From: Bacteroidales bacterium
GTDB lineage: Bacteria > Bacteroidota > Bacteroidia > Bacteroidales > Dysgonomonadaceae
DNA length: 34,189 nucleotides
Assembly: GCA_012727735.1 (NCBI GenBank)
Contig: JAAYGM010000015.1
Location: 1-34,189, forward strand
Reading direction: 5' to 3'
Notes under the pieces: model-generated
Databases searched by the model: none
What the model was told of the DNA's origin: nothing
Seen by the model: the letters and a program-made list of their open reading frames with translations, nothing else
Part shown: one piece after another, positions 1-7,408 of the stretch
Layout: every line of letters begins with the position of its first letter
Position numbering within the stretch: the first letter of the stretch is position 1
Translations under genes and position numbers: made by a program

Positions 1-56
1 CTCTCTATGCCGTCACCGATGCAGGCAGACTCTATCGTATTGCCAAAGTGGAGTAA
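1..56 (+). CDS. C-terminal end of an unidentified protein (partial)
   Basis: An open frame enters from the left edge and stops with TAA at 54-56, giving the tail LYAVTDAGRLYRIAKVE. The G-x-LYRI ending resembles the last blade of beta-propeller sugar dehydrogenase-like proteins (PQQ/NHL type), but 17 residues are too few to assign a family. It ends 42 nt before the aldo/keto reductase on the same strand, so the two may be co-transcribed. Confidence 0.45.
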   Translation, partial: LYAVTDAGRLYRIAKVE

Positions 57-98
57 GCGATCCTAAATCCAAAAATCTACATCCCAAATTAAAAAGTT

Positions 99-1109
99 AT
101 GGATAAACGCGAATTCATTAAACGGAGCGTTGCCGGTGCCGTTGCCATCGGGGCTACAGGAAAAATATCTGCTGCTTTAAGTGAAACAGGTGCTGCAATG
201 GATAGAGCTGCAACAACTGAATTATCCGTAAAAAGGAACATCAAACGTAAGCTGGGAAAAACCGGTTATGAGGTGTTCCCGGTAGTGTACGGAGGCATAG
301 TCTCAATGCGTGATGGCCAGGAGGCCTCCAACAATTATGTCGCATGGGCAATAGACAGGGGCATCAACTATTTCGATGTGGCACCCTCTTATGGTGATGC
401 ACAGGAAAAGCTGGGCCTTTCTTTGAAACCGTATCGCAAAGAGAACTACCTGGCCTGTAAGACTACAGAACGTATGCGTGAGGGAGCAGAGAAGGAATTT
501 AAAGAGTCGCTGCGCTTACTGCATACCGACTTCTTCGACCTCTACCAGCTACACAGCCTCACCACCGCTGAGGATGTGGACAAAGCGTTTGCACCAGACG
601 GTGTGATGGAGATGATTGAGAAGGAGAAACAAAGGGGACGCATCCGTAAGGTGGGCTTCTCAGCTCACTCACAGGTGCAGGCACTGCGTGCCATGTCGAT
701 GTATGATTTCGATACAGTGATGTTCCCGATTAACTGGCAAATGGATATGCTGGGAGGATGGGGATCTGGTGCAGCTGATGAGGCGAAACGCCGCGGTATG
801 GGAGTGATTGCTCTGAAAGGTCTGGTACACCGCCGATGGCTGAACGATGAGGAGCGCAGGAGCTATCCCAAATCGTGGGTCAAACCGATCGATGTGAGCG
901 AACCTGAAATGGGCATTGCCGCCTTGAAGTATACCTTCAGAACAGGTGCCGATGTGATTGTACCCCCGGGTGATTTCCGCAATTTTGCCTTTTGTGTGGA
1001 TCATATTGAGGAGATCGTGGGTAAGCCGCTTTCACGGAAAGAAAAAACACTGCTCGACAACGAATTTCTTGCAGTGAAGGAGTACCCCTTCTTCGATCCG
1101 AAAGCATAA
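99..1109 (+). CDS. Aldo/keto reductase with Tat-like signal peptide
   Basis: A 336-residue NAD(P)H-dependent oxidoreductase of the aldo/keto reductase family, predicted to reduce a carbonyl on an unknown, possibly sugar-like substrate. The expected catalytic tetrad is visible in order: Asp93 and Tyr98 (YFDVAPSYG), Lys121 (ACKTTE) and His152 (YQLHS). The N-terminus (KREFIKRS followed by an Ala/Gly-rich stretch) resembles the Tat signals common on Bacteroidetes oxidoreductases, although the twin pair is Lys-Arg instead of Arg-Arg. Export to the periplasm is therefore likely but inferred. The start is preceded by an A-rich stretch with no Shine-Dalgarno. It ends just before the nested terminator at 1128-1225. 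Confidence 0.88.
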   Translation: MDKREFIKRSVAGAVAIGATGKISAALSETGAAMDRAATTELSVKRNIKRKLGKTGYEVFPVVYGGIVSMRDGQEASNNYVAWAIDRGINYFDVAPSYGDAQEKLGLSLKPYRKENYLACKTTERMREGAEKEFKESLRLLHTDFFDLYQLHSLTTAEDVDKAFAPDGVMEMIEKEKQRGRIRKVGFSAHSQVQALRAMSMYDFDTVMFPINWQMDMLGGWGSGAADEAKRRGMGVIALKGLVHRRWLNDEERRSYPKSWVKPIDVSEPEMGIAALKYTFRTGADVIVPPGDFRNFAFCVDHIEEIVGKPLSRKEKTLLDNEFLAVKEYPFFDPKA

Positions 1110-1127
1110 ACAGTTACTTATAAACTG

Positions 1128-1225
1128 AAAAAGGCCTCTTCCCAAAGTTGTAAAGACAGTGACCCCCAAGAGTTAGACAAAAAACTTTTGGGGGGTCGGT
1201 TCAAAGTGAAGGAAGAGCCTTTTTT
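1128..1225. terminator. Nested double hairpin between convergent genes
   Basis: Outer arms AAAAAGGC(C)TCTTCC (1128-1142, one bulged C) and GGAAGAGCCTTTTT (from 1211) form a terminator-like stem with a T run on + and an A run that becomes a T run on -. It would therefore serve both the aldo/keto reductase and the converging VOC gene. Inside its loop lies a second stem, GACCCCCAAGAGTT (1161-1174) against AACTTTTGGGGGGTC (1183-1197). Confidence 0.75.
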
Positions 1226-1281
1226 ATTTGTATGCTCTCTTTCCCATCTGCATCTGAACGATGGCGATGGAAATCCCTGGA

Positions 1282-1722
1282 TTACACGTCTTCAGGGTTG
1301 TAATTGATCATCCAGTAGATATCATACTTGTCTTTGAAGCTACCGAAATAGTCACCCCAGAATACGTCCTCCATCGGCATCTCCACTTCTCCCCCCGCAG
1401 ACAGTTCGTTAAACAGACGGTCTGCCTCTTCACGACTGTCGGGAAAAACGCTGATATAATTGTTGTTGCCCGTCTTAAAGAGGGAACGCTGTTCACACAT
1501 CACGTCAGAACCCATCAGGAGCTCGTCGCCAATAGGTAGGCAGACATGCATCACTTTTTCACGATCCTCTTCTGTGATAGTCATCCCTTCCAGATTATTC
1601 TCTTCCAGATCCTTCATTTTCGTGATACCTCCTTTGAATTCACCACCAAAGACAGTTTTGTAAAAATTGAACGCTTCTTCACAGGTACCGTCAAAATTGA
1701 GGTACGGATTTAATTTTGCCAT
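1282..1722 (-). CDS. VOC (glyoxalase-fold) family protein, PhnB-like
   Basis: A 146-residue protein of the vicinal-oxygen-chelate superfamily, PhnB/YjdN-type. It starts MAKLNPYLNF and has the paired beta-alpha-beta-beta-beta modules of this fold, with typical segments CEEAFNFYKTVFGG near the N-terminus and WGDYFGSFKDKYDIYW near the C-terminus. Members bind a metal or small molecule; the substrate is unknown. I chose the start at 1722, not the longer frame to 1767, because the family begins at this Met and the extra 15 residues are hydrophobic and AT-rich. The next gene upstream on the same strand is a damaged VOC gene. Confidence 0.85.
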   Translation of the reverse strand: MAKLNPYLNFDGTCEEAFNFYKTVFGGEFKGGITKMKDLEENNLEGMTITEEDREKVMHVCLPIGDELLMGSDVMCEQRSLFKTGNNNYISVFPDSREEADRLFNELSAGGEVEMPMEDVFWGDYFGSFKDKYDIYWMINYNPEDV

Positions 1723-1845
1723 GATTTTTAAATATTTAAATGTGAGTAAAGAATAAAACAGAATCATCTTTCTAAAATAAGATAATTTTTATCTCCTACA
1801 GGATGTCACGTCACCCTGCCTTATCATTTGCTATATTGAAATCGT

Positions 1846-2028
1846 TTAATTTAGCTCCGCTGCCTGTTGCAGTCTGCGAATATCCACCTTCCTCATTTTC
1901 ATCAGTTCCTCCATCACTAACGGGCTTTTATCTGTGATCTTTGTATCCGGAAAAACGGATTCATAGAATCCCGCCACTTCTGCAGCGTTGTTGTTGCACC
2001 AGATACAGGGGTAAATTGAGTTGTTCAT
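1846..2028 (-). pseudogene. Internally deleted two-domain VOC (PhnB-type) gene
   Basis: A 60-residue frame. Residues 1-36 (MNNSIYPCIWCNNNAAEVAG, then FYESVFPDTKIT) match the start of the roughly 300-residue two-domain VOC proteins once annotated as 3-demethylubiquinone methyltransferases. The last 23 residues (VMEELMKMRKVDIRRLQQA) match the C-terminal helix of the same proteins. Everything between, more than 200 residues including both metal-binding modules, is absent, yet the join is in frame. It cannot fold as a VOC domain, so I call it a pseudogene, although a promoter-like box lies at 2087-2094. Family assignment of both ends is from memory of the family, not from an alignment. Confidence 0.7.
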
Positions 2029-2086
2029 GTCTGTTTCCTTTAGATGATTAATGATAAATCAACTTCTTTAGAATGATTCTATATTA

Positions 2087-2094
2087 CAAAGTTA
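2087..2094 (-). promoter_or_regulatory. Candidate -7 box for the truncated VOC gene
   Basis: CAAAGTTA on + reads TAACTTTG on -, a match to the Bacteroidetes TAnnTTTG box, 59 nt before the start at 2028. I see no TTTG at the -33 position. Confidence 0.4.
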
Positions 2095-2185
2095 TTGCAC
2101 CCGATGTTATTTACTCTTATCCTATGACAAGAAAACTGGTTTTGCAAGAAAAAAAGGGTAAAAAATTGTCTTGTGACATGAAAAA

Positions 2186-2791
2186 CTATTTTGAAGCAAG
2201 GAAGCTTCCTTTTGACAGCTCTTTACGGATCCGGCTCAGGGAGGTATCGGTAATGCCCAGGTAAGAGGCAATTTGTTTCAGGGGTGCCTGTCGTATCACC
2301 TGCGGTTTCTCTCTGATCAGCTTCAGATAGCGGTTTGTAGCGTTATCGGTGATTATCTCCACCGATCGTATTTTGGATACAAATAGTTGCTCCGACATCC
2401 ATGCACGTCCCCATTCACGTATACCCTTTATGGAGTGATAGAGCTGCTCAAACCGGTCGTGATCAATCTGCCAGCAGATACAATCGGTCAATGCCTGTAT
2501 ATATTCTTCGGAGCGGGTGCGGTTGAAAAGCGATAACACCTCAATCACCACCTCATGGTTCGAGAAGAAGTTGGTTGTGATATCATCACCATTGTAACTA
2601 TAGACGAACGATCGCATCAACCCGCTCTCCATAATGAGATAACTGCCTGAGATCTCTCCTTTGCTCAGAAAAAAATCACCTTTTTTGAATCTTACTTCTC
2701 TGTGTGCCGTGCTGATGATTTCGAAGTTCTCTTCTGTCAGTAAAGAATTACAATATACCAACTGCAGGGTTTTCTCTTTGTGCATTTTCAA
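2186..2791 (-). CDS. Crp/Fnr-family transcriptional regulator
   Basis: A 201-residue regulator with an N-terminal cyclic-nucleotide-binding-type beta barrel (about residues 25-115; FKKGDFFLSKGE, SGSYLIMESGLMRSF) and a C-terminal winged helix-turn-helix (about 150-195; APLKQIASYLGITDTSLSRI). The cNMP-pocket residues of true Crp are not evident and there is no Fnr-type cysteine cluster at the N-terminus. It belongs to the broad Bacteroidetes group of Crp-like regulators with unknown ligand. It lies alone between the VOC remnant and the SDR gene, both on the same strand. Its target is unknown. Met1 or Met3 could be the start. Confidence 0.88.
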   Translation of the reverse strand: MKMHKEKTLQLVYCNSLLTEENFEIISTAHREVRFKKGDFFLSKGEISGSYLIMESGLMRSFVYSYNGDDITTNFFSNHEVVIEVLSLFNRTRSEEYIQALTDCICWQIDHDRFEQLYHSIKGIREWGRAWMSEQLFVSKIRSVEIITDNATNRYLKLIREKPQVIRQAPLKQIASYLGITDTSLSRIRKELSKGSFLASK

Positions 2792-2830
2792 TTATTGATT
2801 CAATTACTGCATAATAATCGTTTAATCTGT

Positions 2831-3778
2831 CTACCCTTCTGCTTTACCTCCTTCATGATCACCATCAGCACTGAGTGAAGCAGTGATCGCCTTTTCAGCA
2901 CGCTCGTACTGAAAGCGATAGCGTGCATCCTGAATCTTCTGTGATGAGATCCTGCTGCCGCCTAAAACCATGTCAGCCGCTTCACCCATCACGAGCCGCA
3001 TCATGAAAACAGGGATTGCAGGGAAGAAGAAAGGTTTCTTCATCACCTTTGCCAACGTGCGCATAAACACAGCATTGGTGATGTATTCGGGTGCCACCGC
3101 GTTGTAAACACCCTGCATGGTGGAATCTTCGATGGCTTTGATATAAAGCCGGCAGATGTCATCCAGATGAATCCAACTGAGATACTGCCTCCCGCTGCCG
3201 AGAGGTGACCCCACACCTAACCGCGTTGGCAGCACCATCTTTTTAAATGCTTCGCTGTCACGGGAGAGGATGAAACCGGTTCGAAGGACAACCGTACGGA
3301 TGCCGGGGAGCTCATTAAAACTGCATGCTGCATCCTCCCATTTTCTACAGGTAGTATTCAGGAAATCATTCTCTGGCAAAACATCCTCCTCGGTAAAGAT
3401 CCGCTCACTCACACCCGCGCCGTAATAGCCTGTTGCGGAAGCGGAGATAAAAGCTTCAGGTATCCTGCCGGTCAACTTCAGTCTCTCCAACAGAAACTCA
3501 GCCGTTCGGACACGACTCTCCACAATCTGTCGCTTTTTTTCTTCTGTCCATCTGCCTTCACCCAGGTTGGATCCCGCCAGATGAACGATCACATCGGCTT
3601 GTTCAAGGGCTTCGTTGTCAATTTCGTTATTCCGGTAATCCCATCTGTAAGTGGGGATATCAGTGTGCAGTTTACGTTCGCGGCTAAGCCAGAGCACCCT
3701 GTATCCTTTCTCAATAAGCAGTTCCGTTAACCGGCTGCCTACGAGTCCCGTTCCACCTGTAATCAAGACTGTTTTCAT
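2831..3778 (-). CDS. TIGR01777-type NAD(P)-binding epimerase (YfcH/SDR39U1-like)
   Basis: A 315-residue extended short-chain dehydrogenase/reductase-like protein. The N-terminus MKTVLITGGTGLVGSRL is the Rossmann dinucleotide site. Further family segments are VIVHLAGSNLGEGRW, the catalytic-type SASATGYYG, and WIHLDDICRLYIKAIED. A C-terminal domain with PFFFPAIPVFMMRLVMGE matches the DUF1731-like end of the YfcH group. The substrate is unknown for the whole family. I placed the start at 3778 because the family begins at MKTVLITGG; an in-frame ATG at 3796 would add six residues. It is followed on the same strand by the Crp-like gene. Confidence 0.88.
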   Translation of the reverse strand: MKTVLITGGTGLVGSRLTELLIEKGYRVLWLSRERKLHTDIPTYRWDYRNNEIDNEALEQADVIVHLAGSNLGEGRWTEEKKRQIVESRVRTAEFLLERLKLTGRIPEAFISASATGYYGAGVSERIFTEEDVLPENDFLNTTCRKWEDAACSFNELPGIRTVVLRTGFILSRDSEAFKKMVLPTRLGVGSPLGSGRQYLSWIHLDDICRLYIKAIEDSTMQGVYNAVAPEYITNAVFMRTLAKVMKKPFFFPAIPVFMMRLVMGEAADMVLGGSRISSQKIQDARYRFQYERAEKAITASLSADGDHEGGKAEG

Positions 3779-3842
3779 CTTTTCGGAAATAATCATTTGT
3801 TAACGGAATAATCATGAATGCTACCCCGGCCTCAACCATCAT

Positions 3843-4565
3843 TTAAAGCTGTGGCAGCTCCATGGGAATATCCATTAGCAGGATCTCTGCATCTTCAGGC
3901 GATTCAAGCGTGAAGCTGTCGGCGTTCCATATGCCATAACCATCGCGTTCATTGAGCAGTTGCTCTCCGACACGTGCCTGTCCCTTAATAACGAAGATAT
4001 AAACACCATTTCCCGGCTTCCTGACCCTGTATTCGCGGGAAACATCCTTATCGAAACGGGCAAGATGAAACCAGGCGTCCTGATGTATCCACACCCCCTC
4101 TTCATCGCTGTGGGGAGAGACAATCTGCTGAAAATCGTTCAGCAGGGCATGGTCGGCAATATGCATCTGGCTGTAACGTGGCTCAACCCCTTTCTCACGG
4201 GGGAACACCCATATCTGAAGAAATTTCACCGGCCGGTCGCTGTTCGTATTGAACTCACTGTGTGTGATACCCGTGCCGGCAGACATCACCTGGACATCAC
4301 CCTTACGTATGATACCACCATGGCCCATGCTGTCACGATGTTCCAGATCACCCTCAAGAGGGATAGTGATAATCTCCATATCGTTGTGCGGGTGGGTACC
4401 AAAACCTTTACCTCCTTCCACATGATCATCATTCACGACCCGCAGCACACCGAAGTGCATCCTGTCACGATTGTAATAATTGGCAAAACTGAAGGTATGG
4501 TTCGATTTGAGCCAGCCGTGATCGGCATGCCCACGGCTGTTGGCCGCATGATACACTGCATTCAT
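3843..4565 (-). CDS. Pirin family bicupin protein (YhhW-like)
   Basis: A 240-residue pirin. The N-terminal cupin carries the metal ligands His58 and His60 (GTHPHND), His102 and Glu104 (GITHSEF), the pattern seen in bacterial pirins with quercetinase activity. The second cupin is at about residues 145-235 and lacks a clear metal site, as is usual for the family. Length and the opening W-L-K-S-x-H-T-F-S-F-A-N-Y segment are typical. The cellular role in Bacteroidetes is not established; quercetinase or a redox-sensing function are both possible. It is likely cytoplasmic, as no signal peptide is seen. It runs in the same direction as the SDR gene downstream (64-nt gap). Confidence 0.92.
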   Translation of the reverse strand: MNAVYHAANSRGHADHGWLKSNHTFSFANYYNRDRMHFGVLRVVNDDHVEGGKGFGTHPHNDMEIITIPLEGDLEHRDSMGHGGIIRKGDVQVMSAGTGITHSEFNTNSDRPVKFLQIWVFPREKGVEPRYSQMHIADHALLNDFQQIVSPHSDEEGVWIHQDAWFHLARFDKDVSREYRVRKPGNGVYIFVIKGQARVGEQLLNERDGYGIWNADSFTLESPEDAEILLMDIPMELPQL

Positions 4566-4669
4566 TTTTTATATTTTTTCTTTTTGATGTTTAATAACTA
4601 TCTGAAAATGGTTCACTGATACTATCCTGTTCATACCGTAAAGATCAATGACCAACTTATATACAACAC

Positions 4670-4701
4670 GAAGCGGTGCGAAAATGTTTTCGCACCGCTT
4701 C
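4670..4701 (-). terminator. Perfect 15-bp hairpin after the zinc peptidase gene
   Basis: GAAGCGGTGCGAAAA (4670-4684) and TTTTCGCACCGCTTC (4687-4701) pair perfectly around a 2-nt centre, 22 nt past the stop of the gene at 4724. There is only a modest T-rich tail on -. It separates that gene from pirin. Confidence 0.7.
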
Positions 4702-4723
4702 CGTTCATCTCTTAACAATGGTT

Positions 4724-5407
4724 CTATCTCCTGCTGCCGCTCGTAGCAATCATGATGTAATAGAGCAATGTGGCCAGTGAGCTGAGAGCTGCCACCACGT
4801 AGGTGTAACCGGCCCAGCGCAATGCATCTTCAGCCTGGTTGTGATTGGTGGCATCAGTTATTCCGGCGCTGCTCAACCAGCGAAGTGCGCGGTTGGTGGC
4901 ATTCTTCTCCACCGGCAGCGTCACGAAGCTGAAAAGGGTCGTAAGTGCGAACATGCCGATACCTATCCATATAAGTGCATGGAAGGTCTGTATCATGATG
5001 ATACCTGCCAGGATCACCCACATCACCCAGCGGGAGGTGGAGGAGATTACAGGAACAAGCGCCGACCGCATTTTAAGCGGCGCGTAACCCATCGCATGCT
5101 GTAGTGCATGACCGGTCTCGTGCGCCGCAACGGCAGCCGCAGCAACACTGTAGGAGCCGTACACCGGCTCACTCAGATTGATGGTCTTATTCAGCGGGTT
5201 ATAGTGATCGGTGAGTCGTCCTCTTACAGAGGTTACCTGTACATCGAAAATACCGTTATCGTGAAGCATCTTCTCCGCTACCTCTTTCCCGGTCATACCG
5301 TTACGAAGCGGAATCTTCGAGTACTTTTTAAAACGACTTTTCAATGTAGCCTGAACAATCCATCCGGCAAGAGCAATACCAATAAACAGAATCCAAATTG
5401 GTGACAT
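4724..5407 (-). CDS. Membrane zinc metallopeptidase, YugP family
   Basis: A 227-residue integral membrane protein of the neutral zinc metallopeptidase family (PF04298, YugP-like). An N-terminal membrane anchor (residues 1-22) is followed by the soluble segment with the zinc motif HETGHALQH (about residues 96-104). The substrate segment LSEPVYGSYSVAAAAVAAHE upstream of it is characteristic. Two hydrophobic helices follow at about 128-165 and a third near the C-terminus (VVAALSSLATLLYYIMIA). The physiological substrate is unknown. It is bounded downstream by a strong hairpin and lies upstream of pirin on the same strand. Confidence 0.88.
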   Translation of the reverse strand: MSPIWILFIGIALAGWIVQATLKSRFKKYSKIPLRNGMTGKEVAEKMLHDNGIFDVQVTSVRGRLTDHYNPLNKTINLSEPVYGSYSVAAAAVAAHETGHALQHAMGYAPLKMRSALVPVISSTSRWVMWVILAGIIMIQTFHALIWIGIGMFALTTLFSFVTLPVEKNATNRALRWLSSAGITDATNHNQAEDALRWAGYTYVVAALSSLATLLYYIMIATSGSRR

Positions 5408-5471
5408 ATATTCTTTTTTATTAAAACATTTATCGCATGCATAAGTTTAAATGCGAAAACCATGCCATTCG

Positions 5472-6731
5472 TTACCGGATAATGGTCTGTGCCCTGTCAG
5501 GCCCCACGGAGACGATGGCTACAGGTACCCCCAACTCCTCTTCAAGGAAAGAGATGTAGCTGTTAAACTCTTCAGGGAACTCATCCTCCGACCGCATTTT
5601 TGTCATGTCGGTCTTCCAACCCGGCAGCTCCACATAAACCGGTTCAAAACCTTCGGAAATATCAAAAGGCAGATCTTCGGTCTCTTCACCGTTGACATTA
5701 TAGGAAACACACGCTTTGATTGTTTCGAAGCTGTCCAGCACATCGCTTTTCATCATCACCAGCCTGGTTACACCGTTCAGCATGATGGTGTAACGAAGCG
5801 CAACCAGGTCAATCCAACCACAACGACGCGGACGACCGGTAACTGAGCCATACTCCTTTCCGTTATCACGCAAGAGCTGACCATCATCATCAAACAGCTC
5901 GGTAGGAAAAGGGCCGCTCCCTACTCTGGTGCAATAGGCCTTGAAAATACCAAACACTTCTCCAATCCTGTTCGGCGCTATCCCCAGACCTGTGCATGCA
6001 CCGGCACAAATGGTGTTGGATGATGTAACAAAGGGATAGGATCCGAAGTCGATATCGAGCATGGAACCCTGTGCTCCCTCAGCAAGCACTTTGGCTCCTT
6101 TGGCAAGCTGCTTGTTGATAAAGTGTTCACTCTCGATAATCCGGAATGTTTTCAGCTTCTCCACTCCCTCGAACCACTCTTTCTCCAGCGCTTCAAGATC
6201 ATATTCAAACTGGTACTGACTCAGCTGCTCCTTGTGACGGGCAACGGCGTTCTTATACTTCTCCTCAAAATCATGAAACAGGTCACCCACTCTCAACCCA
6301 TTACGGCTGATCTTATCAGTATAGGCAGGACCGATACCTCGTCCCGTAGTACCTATCTTCGCGTTGCCCATCGCTTTTTCCGATGCAGCGTCAAGCAAGC
6401 GGTGCGTAGGGAGAATCAGATGAGCCTTCTTCGAGATGGAGAGCCTGTCGGTGAGTGTATGACCTGTTTCTTCGAGTGCTTCCACCTCCTTCTTGAACAG
6501 TGCGGGATCAATCACCACACCGTTACCGATGATATTCGTTTTCCCTTCCTGGAAGATACCGGAGGGGATCGATTTCAGGATGTATTTCTCTCCTTCAAAT
6601 TCCAGGGTATGACCGGCATTGGGCCCACCCTGAAAACGTGCCACAATATCATATTTGGGTGTGAGTACATCCACCACTTTCCCTTTTCCTTCATCGCCCC
6701 ACTGGAGGCCTAACAATACGTCGACTTTCAT
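5472..6731 (-). CDS. purA: Adenylosuccinate synthetase
   Basis: A 419-residue enzyme that condenses IMP with aspartate using GTP, the first committed step from IMP to AMP, in the cytoplasm. The N-terminal GTP/IMP loop GLQWGDEGKGKVVD contains the catalytic Asp13, and GGPNAGHT supplies His41. Later family segments are GTTGRGIGPAY, LAEGAQGSMLDIDFG, TRVGSGPFPTE and GSVTGRPRRCGW. Length fits the family. It follows the Fur-type regulator on the same strand after 71 nt, an order I recall as common in Bacteroidales, so the two may be co-transcribed. No Shine-Dalgarno is visible. Confidence 0.98.
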   Translation of the reverse strand: MKVDVLLGLQWGDEGKGKVVDVLTPKYDIVARFQGGPNAGHTLEFEGEKYILKSIPSGIFQEGKTNIIGNGVVIDPALFKKEVEALEETGHTLTDRLSISKKAHLILPTHRLLDAASEKAMGNAKIGTTGRGIGPAYTDKISRNGLRVGDLFHDFEEKYKNAVARHKEQLSQYQFEYDLEALEKEWFEGVEKLKTFRIIESEHFINKQLAKGAKVLAEGAQGSMLDIDFGSYPFVTSSNTICAGACTGLGIAPNRIGEVFGIFKAYCTRVGSGPFPTELFDDDGQLLRDNGKEYGSVTGRPRRCGWIDLVALRYTIMLNGVTRLVMMKSDVLDSFETIKACVSYNVNGEETEDLPFDISEGFEPVYVELPGWKTDMTKMRSEDEFPEEFNSYISFLEEELGVPVAIVSVGPDRAQTIIR

Positions 6732-6802
6732 TGTATATTTTTTCTGTAAATATGATGGATGTCTGTTAGTTCACCCACTCTTCTGTTTTATGAATGCTTT
6801 AT

Positions 6803-7309
6803 CTACTTGTTACCCGTTTTATCGTTGTTGCTGCGTGCCAGTCTCCGCAACTCCATTTTCTTCGCATGACTGCATTTGCTGCAGGTGCCGTATATATACA
6901 TACTATAATAACTGACCGTGAATTTTTTTATCTTCTTCAGCTGAGCCTGTGTGAGCAGATCACTGTTCTTCGTTTCCCACACCTGACCGCAAGTGGTACA
7001 GATCATGTGGTCATGATTCTCGTTACCGTACGCTCTCTCGTATTTCGACATGTTCCCGCCAAACTGATGTTTAACGACAAGACCACAATCTAGCAACAGC
7101 TCAATGGTGTTGTAGAGGGTGGCACGGCTGACGCGGAAGTTGACATCGATCATCGATTTGTAGAGTGAGTCCATATCAAAGTGTCCCTTTGTCGTGTATA
7201 TATGATCGAGAATTGCGAATCGTTCAGGTGTCTTGCGATGCTTATGCAGCGTGAGGTACTCCATAAACTCATCCTTCACCTGTTTTTTCAATTTTTGACT
7301 GGCCTCCAT
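6803..7309 (-). CDS. Fur-family metal-dependent transcriptional repressor
   Basis: A 168-residue Fur-family regulator. The winged helix has its recognition helix at residues 61-75 (SRATLYNTIELLL). Structural zinc pairs are Cys104/Cys107 (CTTC) and Cys143/Cys146 (CSKC). The sensing site has candidates His43, Glu91, His99 and His101 (NHDHMIC). The position occupied by Asp85 in B. subtilis PerR is Glu91 here, which is Fur-like and not PerR-like; that is inference from motif comparison. The C-terminus (residues 147-168) is a basic extension. It is upstream of purA. A TAAATTTG box at 7315-7322 is probably too close to the ATG to be its promoter. Confidence 0.92.
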   Translation of the reverse strand: MEASQKLKKQVKDEFMEYLTLHKHRKTPERFAILDHIYTTKGHFDMDSLYKSMIDVNFRVSRATLYNTIELLLDCGLVVKHQFGGNMSKYERAYGNENHDHMICTTCGQVWETKNSDLLTQAQLKKIKKFTVSYYSMYIYGTCSKCSHAKKMELRRLARSNNDKTGNK

Positions 7310-7408
7310 AACTACAAATTTATTCCAATTTATTGATTTTTCCTAACGATCTGTTTCGATTTTTCCATCATCTGTGAGAAAGAATTGATCTATTTGATGT
7401 TCAGTTAT

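Noticed and set aside
3960-4619. 219-residue + frame opposite pirin
   Set aside because: It is a shadow; pirin with all four metal ligands is on the other strand.
7315-7322. TAAATTTG on - just before the Fur-family start
   Set aside because: Too close to the ATG (transcription would begin about at the start codon) and no -33 TTTG.
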